From positions 1 to 44,474 of the forward strand of contig JAFIEG010000034.1 of NCBI GenBank assembly GCA_020832665.1: DNA of 44,474 bases, read 5' to 3'. The notes under the pieces are model-generated. The model ran no database searches and had not been told where the DNA came from. It saw nothing but the letters and a program-made list of their open reading frames with translations. Below, piece after piece: positions 38,235 through 44,474 of the stretch. The stretch comes from Pararhodobacter sp. Lineage in GTDB: Bacteria; Pseudomonadota; Alphaproteobacteria; Rhodobacterales; Rhodobacteraceae. The position numbers and the translations under genes were made by a program. Each line of letters starts with the position of its first letter. Position 1 is the stretch's first letter.

Positions 38235-38265
38235 CGGCCCGGGGCAGCGCTGCTGCGCCGGGCCG
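38235..38265 (+). terminator. Strong hairpin after tRNA-Pro
   Basis: CGGCCCGG (38235-38242) pairs with CCGGGCCG (38258-38265), and the apical GCAGC-GCT-GCTGC extends it. It begins 7 bp after the tRNA CCA. There is no T-run, so it may be a transcript end or a processing structure. Confidence 0.5.
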
Positions 38266-38335
38266 ATGCCGTTCAGGCCGCAACCCGCCGTAGCCCCGGC
38301 GGCGGCGCCAAAGCCGCAAGAGTGAGCCTTTGCGC

Positions 38336-39460
38336 ATGAAAGCCCCGCACCAGACGCCCGCCGTAACCGCCGCCACCGAGGCGCAAGGCGTGCTGCCCGC
38401 GCAGGCGCTGCGCGCCATGTTCGCGCGCGGCGAGATCACCGCCGCCGCGCCCCCCGCCGAGGGCCAGATCCAGCCCGCCAGCCTCGATCTGCGCCTTGGT
38501 GATACCGCCTGGCGGGTGCGCGCCTCCTTCCTCGCCGGGCGCGGGCGCAGCGTCGCCGAAAGGCTGAGCGATTTCGAGATGCACCGCATGTCGCTCACAG
38601 GCGGCGCGGTGCTGGAAAAGGGCTGCGTCTATGTCGTGCCGCTGGCCGAGGGGCTGGCGCTTCAAGCCGGGGTGCACGCCGTTACGAATGCAAAAAGCTC
38701 GACCGGGCGGCTTGACCTGCTCACACGCGTCATCACCGATGGCGGCGAGGAATTCGACCGCGTCGCGCCGGGCTATCGCGGCCCGCTCTATGCCGAGATC
38801 TGCCCGCGCTCGTTTTCGGTGTTGGTGCGCCCGGGCATGCGGCTCAACCAGATCCGCTTTCGCCGCGGCCGCGCGGTGCTCGATGACAGCGAACTCGCGG
38901 CGCTGCACGCGCGCGCCAACCTCGTCTCGGGGACGGCGCATATCTCCGAGGGGCTGGGCTTTTCGGTCGATCTGCACCCAGGCGCGCCGGGCGGCCTAGT
39001 CGGCTTTCGCGCCCGCCCCCATGCCGGGGTGATCGACCTTGACCGCATCAATGCCTATGACGCCGCCGATTACTGGGACGAGCTGCGCGCGCCGCAGGGC
39101 CGGCTGATCCTCGACCCGGGCGCCTTCTACATCCTCGTCAGCCGCGAATCAGTGCATATCCCGCCTGATTACGCCGCCGAAATGGCCCCCTACCTGGCCA
39201 TGGTCGGCGAGTTTCGTGTGCATTACGCCGGCTTCTTCGATCCCGGCTTCGGCCATGACGCCGCCGGCGGCAGCGGCGCGCGCGGCGTGCTCGAAGTGCG
39301 CTGCCACGAGGCGCCCTTTGTCCTCGAACACGGCCAGATCGTGGGCCGGCTGGTCTATGAACGCATGGCCGAACGGCCCGATACCCTCTACGGCGCCGGC
39401 ATCGCCTCGCATTACCAGGGCCAGGGGCTGAAACTGTCCAAGCATTTCCGCAGCCCCTGA
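38336..39460 (+). CDS. dcd: Double-length dCTP deaminase
   Basis: This 374-residue protein is annotated in alphaproteobacteria as 2'-deoxycytidine 5'-triphosphate deaminase, forming dUTP for dTMP synthesis. It is about twice the length of E. coli Dcd and appears to contain two dUTPase-like folds. The first has IQPASLDLRLGDTAWRVRAS and the nucleotide-binding VTNAKSSTGRLDLLTRVITD (residues 117-136). The second starts near GLGFSVDLHP and ends with HEAPFVLEHGQIVGRLVYER. The C-terminal YQGQGLKLSKHFRSP resembles the mobile closing tail of this family. ATG 38336 is chosen; a TTG two codons earlier is in frame. It follows tRNA-Pro by 108 bp. Confidence 0.88.
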   Translation: MKAPHQTPAVTAATEAQGVLPAQALRAMFARGEITAAAPPAEGQIQPASLDLRLGDTAWRVRASFLAGRGRSVAERLSDFEMHRMSLTGGAVLEKGCVYVVPLAEGLALQAGVHAVTNAKSSTGRLDLLTRVITDGGEEFDRVAPGYRGPLYAEICPRSFSVLVRPGMRLNQIRFRRGRAVLDDSELAALHARANLVSGTAHISEGLGFSVDLHPGAPGGLVGFRARPHAGVIDLDRINAYDAADYWDELRAPQGRLILDPGAFYILVSRESVHIPPDYAAEMAPYLAMVGEFRVHYAGFFDPGFGHDAAGGSGARGVLEVRCHEAPFVLEHGQIVGRLVYERMAERPDTLYGAGIASHYQGQGLKLSKHFRSP

Positions 39461-39480
39461 CGCCGCCGAAGCCACCCCGG

Positions 39481-39543
39481 CCCCTTCATCTTGCAATGAA
39501 TACTCCGGGGGGAGTCCGCGCAGCGGACGGGGGGCAGCGCCCC
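39481..39543 (-). repeat. GC-rich intergenic repeat, copy 3
   Basis: Read on the minus strand it gives GGGGCGCTGCCCCCC, CGTC, GGACTCCCCCC, GGAGTATTCATT and GCAAGATGAAGG, the same order as copies 1 and 2. It fills the gap between convergent dcd and the hydrolase gene and could terminate the latter. Confidence 0.78.
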
Positions 39544-39552
39544 AACACAAGC

Positions 39553-40524
39553 TCAGCTCCGCCCCGCCGCGCGCTCGAACAGTGCCAGCACGCGCGAAAG
39601 GAAATCGTCGCGCACCTCGGGGCGCTCCATCATCAGCTCATGCTCGGCGCCGGGGTACTCGGCGGCCTCGGCTGTGGGCCAGCCCGCCAGCCGCTCGCGT
39701 ATGGCGTCGTTGCTGACGATACGCTCATTGCCGGCGATACCGATCAGCGCCGGCACATCCGGCGCCGGCAGTCGGCGCAGCGCCGCCATCTCGGCCAGCG
39801 CCCTGCCTGTCCAGCGCAGGCTCGGCCCGCCCAGTGCCAGGCCCGGCTCGGCCACCAGTTGCGCCTGCATGCGCGCGAACTGCACCGCGTCGCGGGTTAT
39901 GTCATTGAGATCGAAGGACATGCCGCGCAGCCCGAAATCGGGCCCGGTGCCGGGCACATAATCCGTGTCGCGGCCCAGCGGGCGCGAAAGCCGCGCCATA
40001 GCTGCCACACCGGCGCGCAGCGCGGCGTTTTGCGGCAGGCCCAGCATTGGCGCGCTCATCGCCACCGCCGGCGCCTGCCAGCCATCGACCAGCGCGCGCA
40101 GTGCGATGCAGCCGCCCATGGAATGGCACAGCATCGGCATCGAGCCGCAGCCCAGCTCCTCGGCCGCCTCGATGGCGGCGGCGAGGTCGAGCTGGTAGTC
40201 GGCGAAATCGCGCACATGGCCAAGCAGCGGGTCTTCCGCCAGCCTTTCAGACAGCCCCTGGCCGCGCCAGTCGATCACCAGCGCGCCCCAGCCGGCGCGC
40301 GCCAGTTCGGCCACCACCAGCCCGTATTTCTCGATCCATTCGGTGCGCCCGGGCAGGATCAGCACATGCCCCGCGCTGCCCGGCCAGAAGCCCAGCCGCA
40401 GCCGCACACCGTCATCGGCCCTGCGCCAGAAGGCGCGCCCGCTGCGCGGCGCGCCGCAGGCCATCAGCGGCGCGGGTTCAGGCGCGCCGCCCCCGGCACC
40501 CGCCGTGTTGGGGGCGCCGGCCAT
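39553..40524 (-). CDS. Alpha/beta hydrolase, lysophospholipase (PldB)-like
   Basis: This 323-residue serine hydrolase has the nucleophile elbow CHSMGG (Ser135; CHS replaces the usual GHS), oxyanion region ILPGRTEWIEKY near 57-68, and catalytic His295 in YPGAEHELMME. The acid residue probably lies in the strand-end segment AGNERIVSND (264-273). DWRGQGLS and the lid region resemble the PldB/monoacylglycerol lipase group, so an acyl-ester substrate is likely. No signal peptide; an Ala/Gly/Pro-rich N-terminus of about 25 residues may mean the true start is ATG 40464. It starts 6 bp after the SCP2 gene, so the two are co-transcribed. Confidence 0.88.
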   Translation of the reverse strand: MAGAPNTAGAGGGAPEPAPLMACGAPRSGRAFWRRADDGVRLRLGFWPGSAGHVLILPGRTEWIEKYGLVVAELARAGWGALVIDWRGQGLSERLAEDPLLGHVRDFADYQLDLAAAIEAAEELGCGSMPMLCHSMGGCIALRALVDGWQAPAVAMSAPMLGLPQNAALRAGVAAMARLSRPLGRDTDYVPGTGPDFGLRGMSFDLNDITRDAVQFARMQAQLVAEPGLALGGPSLRWTGRALAEMAALRRLPAPDVPALIGIAGNERIVSNDAIRERLAGWPTAEAAEYPGAEHELMMERPEVRDDFLSRVLALFERAAGRS

Positions 40525-40530
40525 GATGGC

Positions 40531-40821
40531 TCAGCCCAGCACCGAGGCGAGCTTCATCGCCGTCGCCATGTTGCCATCGATCTTCAGCTTGCCCGACATG
40601 AAGGCCATGGTCGGGTTGACCTCGCCATCGAGCATGCCCTGAAAGGTCTCGACCGAGGCAGTGAGCACCACATCGGTGTCATCGTCGCCGATGCGCGCGC
40701 CCTCGGAATCGAGCACGATCTCGCCTTCACCCTCGATGACGAACTTGGCATTTCCGTCGAAGCCGTCGCCGCCCAGCTTCTCGTTCAGCGCCTCGACGGC
40801 CTTCTCGATCACGTCGCTCAT
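40531..40821 (-). CDS. SCP2 sterol-binding domain protein
   Basis: This 96-residue single-domain protein fits the SCP-2 family, which binds lipids or acyl chains in a hydrophobic tunnel. Blocks are MSDVIEKAVEALNEKLGGDG, AKFVIEGEGEIVLDSEGARI, DVVLTASVETFQGMLDGEVN and PTMAFMSGKLKIDGNMATAM, which are typical throughout. ATG 40821 has AGGACAG upstream; the open frame continues 20 codons further without conservation. Pairing with the hydrolase gene 6 bp downstream suggests lipid handling. The precise ligand is unknown. Confidence 0.93.
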   Translation of the reverse strand: MSDVIEKAVEALNEKLGGDGFDGNAKFVIEGEGEIVLDSEGARIGDDDTDVVLTASVETFQGMLDGEVNPTMAFMSGKLKIDGNMATAMKLASVLG

Positions 40822-40909
40822 CGTCTTCTGTCCTGACTGTGATGTGTTTCCCGGGCCGCACGCGGGCGGCGACTCTCGCATTCTTCGCAGCTTACGCTAA
40901 ATTGGAGGT

Positions 40910-41521
40910 ATGAAGCATGAACCCCGCCTTCACAATCCTGTCGTCGCGGCAATTCTGGCACTGATCGGTGCCGTGATGGTAGCGGCTGCGCCGTTGCCGG
41001 GGCAGGCGCAGCAGCAATTCGGGCTGCACACGGCCAGCAACGGCGCTGTCGATGTCGATTCGCTTCTAGACGAGCTGGCGCGGCCCGATCAGCAGCGCTG
41101 GCGGCGTATCGAGCGCCAGATCATGCGCGAATGGTCGCGCTCGGGCTCGGCGGCGGTGGATTACCTGTTCCAGCGCGGGCAGCAGGCGATGCGCGCCGGC
41201 CAGCCGCGCGCTGCGATCGATCATTTCAGCGCGGCAATCGACCACGACCCCGATTTCGCAGAGGCCTGGCATGCCCGCGCCTCGGCCTGGTTCATGGACA
41301 ATCGCTATGGCTTGTCGATGGCCGATCTGGAACAGGCGCTGGCGCGCAACCCGCGCCATTTCGGCGCGCTGGCCGGGTTGGGCGCTATCCTGGAACAGGT
41401 GGGCGATCTGGAGCGCGCGCGCGAGGCCTATGCCGCCTCGCATTCGCTCAACCCCCACCGCCAGAGCGTGCGCGAGGCTCTCGAGCGGCTCGATCTTGCC
41501 CTTACCGGCCGCGCGCTTTAG
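40910..41521 (+). CDS. Exported TPR-repeat protein
   Basis: This 203-residue protein begins with a signal peptide (basic start, hydrophobic AAILALIGAVMVAAAPL, cleavage near GQAQ), so it is probably periplasmic. Then come about three TPR motifs: YLFQRGQQAMRAGQPRAAID, AWHARASAWFMDNRYGLSMA and AGLGAILEQVGDLERAREAY. TPR proteins are protein-protein scaffolds. The start has TTGGAGG 3-4 nt before ATG, unusually tight but strong. It is divergent from the SCP2 gene (88 bp) and lies 70 bp before the helicase gene. No specific function is evident. Confidence 0.9.
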   Translation: MKHEPRLHNPVVAAILALIGAVMVAAAPLPGQAQQQFGLHTASNGAVDVDSLLDELARPDQQRWRRIERQIMREWSRSGSAAVDYLFQRGQQAMRAGQPRAAIDHFSAAIDHDPDFAEAWHARASAWFMDNRYGLSMADLEQALARNPRHFGALAGLGAILEQVGDLERAREAYAASHSLNPHRQSVREALERLDLALTGRAL

Positions 41522-41591
41522 AGCAGGCGGCGCCTGAAACGGGGCCGGAGCCGGGCCGAAAAGGGCGCCGAGAAGGGCAGCGAGGCAGTCA

Positions 41592-44474
41592 ATGAACAGG
41601 CAGGGGCGGGTCACGGCGGTACTGGGCCCCACCAATACCGGCAAGACCCATTACGCCATCGAACGCATGCTGGCGCATCGCACCGGCGTCATCGGCCTGC
41701 CGCTGCGGCTTTTGGCGCGCGAGGTCTATGACCGCATCAAGGCGTTGCGCGGCCCTTCGGTGGTGGCGCTGGTCACCGGCGAAGAGCGCATCGTGCCCGA
41801 ACGCGTGCAGTACTGGGTGTGCACCACCGAGGCGATGCCGCTCGATATCGGCGCCGATTTCGTGGCTGTTGACGAGATCCAGCTTTGCGCCGACCCCGAT
41901 CGTGGGCATGTCTTTACCGAGCGGCTGCTGCATGCGCGCGGCTTGCACGAGACGCTGTTTCTGGGCTCGGACACCATGCGCGGGGCCATCGCCGCGCTGG
42001 TGCCGGGCGCGCAGTTCATCCGCCGCGAGCGGCTGTCGCAGCTTTCCTGGGCCGGCTCGAAGAAGATCGCCCGCATGCCGGCGCGCGCGGCCATCGTGGC
42101 GTTCTCGGTGGAAAACGTCTATGCTATCGCCGAGCTGATCAGGCGCACCAAGGGCGGTTGCGCCATTGTCATGGGCGCGCTGAGCCCGCGCACGCGCAAC
42201 GCGCAGGTCGAGCTTTATCAGAATGGCGATGTCGATTACCTGGTCGCCACTGATGCCATCGGCATGGGGCTGAACCTGGATATCAGGCATGTGGCATTCG
42301 CCGGCACCGCCAAGTTCGACGGCCGCCGAATGCGCCCGCTGGGCGCCGACGAGCTGGCCCAGATTGCCGGCCGCGCGGGGCGGCACACCACGCAAGGCAC
42401 TTTCGGTGTCACCGGCGAGGCGCGCCCGCTTGCGCCCGAGATCGTCGATGCCATTGAAAATCACCGGTTCCTGCCCGTGCGCAAGCTGCAATGGCGCAAT
42501 GCGCGGCTCGATTTTGGCAGCCTTTCGCGCCTGATCTCCAGCCTGGAAGCACCTACGAGCGACGACTGGCTGACGCGCGTGCGCGAGTCCGACGATCTCG
42601 GCGCGCTCAAATCGCTGGCCGCCATGCCTGAGGTTACGGCGAGGCTGCGCGATGCGCGCGATCTGCGGCTGTTGTGGGATGTCTGCCGCATCCCCGATTT
42701 TCGCGGCATCTCGCCCACCGAACACGCCGGGCTGCTGGCGCGGCTGCATGGTTTTCTGGCCGATGGCGGGCGTATCCCCGCCGACTGGCTGGCGCGTAAC
42801 ATCGCGCGCATTGACAAGGTGCAGGGCGATATCGACATGCTGTCGCGCCGGCTCGCCTTTATCCGCACATGGACATATGTCGCGCAAAGGCTGGGCTGGG
42901 TTGACGATGAAAACCATTGGCGCGAGGCAACCCGCGCGGTAGAAGACCGTTTGTCGGACGCGCTGCATGCGCGCCTGACCGCAGCATTCGTTGACCGGCG
43001 CACCAGCGTGCTGATGCGGCGGTTGAACCAGAAGGAGAGCCTTGTGGCCGAGGTGAACGACAAGGGCGAGGTGACTGTCGAGGGCGAGTTCATCGGCCGT
43101 CTCGAAGGTTTCCGCTTCCGCCAGGACAAGACCGACAGCCCCGACGAGGCGCGCACCCTGCGCGCGGCGGCGGTGGCGGCACTGGCCCCGGCCTTTCACC
43201 TGCGCGCCGATCGCTTCTACAACGCGCCCGATACCGAGATGGACTTCACCGAGCAGGGCGGGCTGATGTGGGGCTCCGAGGCGGTGGGCAAGCTTGTGCC
43301 GGGTCCCGACATGCTGCGCCCGCAGGTCCAGGCCTTTGTCGATGACGAGGCCGGGCCGGAAGTGGCCGAAAAGGTCAAGCGGCGGCTACAGCACTTCATC
43401 GACCGCAAGGTGGCGGCGCAGTTCGAGCCGCTTGTGAACCTGCAGCGCGACGAAACCCTGACCGGCCTGGCGCGCGGCTTCGCCTTTCGCCTGGTCGAGG
43501 CACTGGGCGTGCTGCCGCGTGAGGGGGTCGCTGGCGAGGTCAAGGCGCTCGATCAGGACGCGCGCGGCGCGCTGCGCCGGCATGGCGTGCGTTTCGGGCA
43601 GTTCACCGTGTTCCTGCCCGCGCTGCTGAAACCGGCGCCGACTCGGCTGCGGCTGGTGCTGTGGTCGCTGGCGCAGGGGCTCGATACCTTCCCCGAAAGC
43701 CCGCCGCCGGGGCTGGTGACCATTCCCTGCCTGCCCGAGGTCGAGCCGCAGCATTACACGCTGGCCGGTTACAAGCCCGCTGGCAGCCGCGCCATTCGCA
43801 TCGACATGCTGGAACGGCTGGCCGACATGCTGCGGGGCCGCGACAGCCGCGCCGGGTTCGAGGCCGCCGCCGAGATGCTGTCGATCACCGGGCTGACGCT
43901 CGAGCAATTCGCCGATCTGATGCAGGGGCTGGGTTATGTCGCCGAGCGCGGCGAGCGCCCCAAGCAGCGTGTTCCGGCCCCGCAGGCCGCTGACGCCAAG
44001 GTGCCGGCAGAACCGGGCGAAGAAGCTGCGGCCGGGGAAAGCGCCACACCCGAAAGCACTGCCGCCGAGGGCACGCCCGCCGCGCCGGGCGACGAACCGC
44101 CAGCCGGCGCCGCCGCCGATGCAGGCCCCGAGGCTTGGGCCGAGCCGGCCCCGAAGCCGGCCGATGAAGCCCCGGTGGCCGCGGCGGATGAAAGCGAGGC
44201 CGGCGAGAGCGCCGGCGCAACCGACGAAGCGCCGAAGGCAGAAGCCAGCGCCGCCGAACCCGCCGCCGAACCCGACGCTGAATCCCCCGAAACCCCAGCG
44301 CCCGAAACCGAAACCCCCGAAAGCGCTGCAAAAGCCGGGGCCGAAGCAGCCGAGATCGAGGTCTTCTATACCTTCCGCTGGGCGCCGCGCGCACGCGGGC
44401 CGCGCCGCGACGGACGCGCCGGGCAACGCGAAGCCGGTGCACGCGGCAAGCCGGCGGGAGAAGGGCAGGGGGGC
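41592..44474 (+). CDS. Suv3/MgpS-like ATP-dependent RNA helicase, 3' end missing
   Basis: The frame runs from ATG 41592 through the window end, 961 codons without a stop. The N-terminal helicase has Walker A GPTNTGKTHYA (residues 12-22), motif II VDEIQ (93-97) in place of DEAD, DAIGMGLNLDI and motif VI QIAGRAGR. These mark the Suv3 (DExH, Ski2-like relative) group, mitochondrial and bacterial RNA helicases. A helical C-terminal region with RLEGFRFRQD and RFGQFTVFLPALLKP follows. From about residue 790 the tail is Glu/Ala/Pro-rich, then Arg/Gly-rich (APRARGPRRDGRAGQRE), as in some degradosome proteins. A possible partnership with RNase E is inference only. Start has GAGG upstream. Confidence 0.9.
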   Translation, partial: MNRQGRVTAVLGPTNTGKTHYAIERMLAHRTGVIGLPLRLLAREVYDRIKALRGPSVVALVTGEERIVPERVQYWVCTTEAMPLDIGADFVAVDEIQLCADPDRGHVFTERLLHARGLHETLFLGSDTMRGAIAALVPGAQFIRRERLSQLSWAGSKKIARMPARAAIVAFSVENVYAIAELIRRTKGGCAIVMGALSPRTRNAQVELYQNGDVDYLVATDAIGMGLNLDIRHVAFAGTAKFDGRRMRPLGADELAQIAGRAGRHTTQGTFGVTGEARPLAPEIVDAIENHRFLPVRKLQWRNARLDFGSLSRLISSLEAPTSDDWLTRVRESDDLGALKSLAAMPEVTARLRDARDLRLLWDVCRIPDFRGISPTEHAGLLARLHGFLADGGRIPADWLARNIARIDKVQGDIDMLSRRLAFIRTWTYVAQRLGWVDDENHWREATRAVEDRLSDALHARLTAAFVDRRTSVLMRRLNQKESLVAEVNDKGEVTVEGEFIGRLEGFRFRQDKTDSPDEARTLRAAAVAALAPAFHLRADRFYNAPDTEMDFTEQGGLMWGSEAVGKLVPGPDMLRPQVQAFVDDEAGPEVAEKVKRRLQHFIDRKVAAQFEPLVNLQRDETLTGLARGFAFRLVEALGVLPREGVAGEVKALDQDARGALRRHGVRFGQFTVFLPALLKPAPTRLRLVLWSLAQGLDTFPESPPPGLVTIPCLPEVEPQHYTLAGYKPAGSRAIRIDMLERLADMLRGRDSRAGFEAAAEMLSITGLTLEQFADLMQGLGYVAERGERPKQRVPAPQAADAKVPAEPGEEAAAGESATPESTAAEGTPAAPGDEPPAGAAADAGPEAWAEPAPKPADEAPVAAADESEAGESAGATDEAPKAEASAAEPAAEPDAESPETPAPETETPESAAKAGAEAAEIEVFYTFRWAPRARGPRRDGRAGQREAGARGKPAGEGQGG

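Noticed and set aside
41589-43199. 536-codon open frame antisense to the helicase gene
   Set aside because: The plus strand has clear helicase motifs over the same bases; the antisense product has none.
1-44474. Search by eye for CRISPR arrays, transposases, integrases, attachment sites, phage or defence genes
   Set aside because: None seen. The tRNA-Pro gene is followed directly by dcd with no integrase or repeated tRNA 3' end.

Overview
The window looks like chromosomal DNA of a high-GC alphaproteobacterium of the order Rhodobacterales. The evidence is the regB / senC-regA redox regulatory locus in its classical divergent arrangement, the plsX-fabH-ihfA-merR-tRNA-Pro block, a large RNase E with an acidic insertion inside its S1 domain, an OlsB-type ornithine acyltransferase, xsc-type sulfonate metabolism, and a GC-rich intergenic repeat ending in GCAAGATGAAG. 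The taxonomic call rests on remembered family features, not on a database search.

Left part (1-9.6 kb): the 3' part of a soluble lytic transglycosylase, a convergent NADPH-dependent FMN reductase, an acetolactate-synthase-like ThDP enzyme, regA and senC (minus), regB (plus), a PAS-domain protein with an odd tail, and thioredoxin. RegB keeps its quinone-site motif, H-box and redox cysteine, so the RegBA system looks intact.

Catabolic part (9.7-24.4 kb): a minus-strand gentisate operon (gentisate dioxygenase, FAH-family hydrolase, flavin reductase) faces a GntR/FCD regulator across a 137-bp gap with a perfect 14-bp palindrome next to a good promoter. Next come sulfoacetaldehyde acetyltransferase (xsc), overlapping a TauE/SafE-type exporter, then convergent phosphotransacetylase and a short citrate synthase. 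Together these form a plausible route: sulfoacetaldehyde to acetyl phosphate plus sulfite, sulfite export, acetyl-CoA, citrate. A DMT-family permease and a TRAP transporter follow. The TRAP proteins are a Tat-exported TakP-like binding protein, an enlarged DctQ, and a DctM carrying a C-terminal soluble helical extension of about 325 residues.

Housekeeping part (24.4-44.5 kb): a long structured leader precedes rne. Then come ccdA, convergent uup (ABC-F) and olsB, msrB, bamE, yceD-rpmF-plsX-fabH, ihfA-merR, tRNA-Pro(GGG), a double-length dCTP deaminase, an alpha/beta hydrolase with an SCP2 protein, a TPR protein, and a Suv3-like RNA helicase cut off by the window end.

Repeats: three copies of the GC-rich intergenic element (16149, 18361, 39481) and three of an AGGATGGGC...GCCCATCCT palindrome (29182, 29257, 34063). 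No CRISPR array, transposase, integrase or rRNA was seen. No new multi-gene system was found with confidence. The least ordinary items are the DctM fusion, the PAS protein tail, the gtdA/gntR operator, the nested stems at 32605-32642 and the rne leader.
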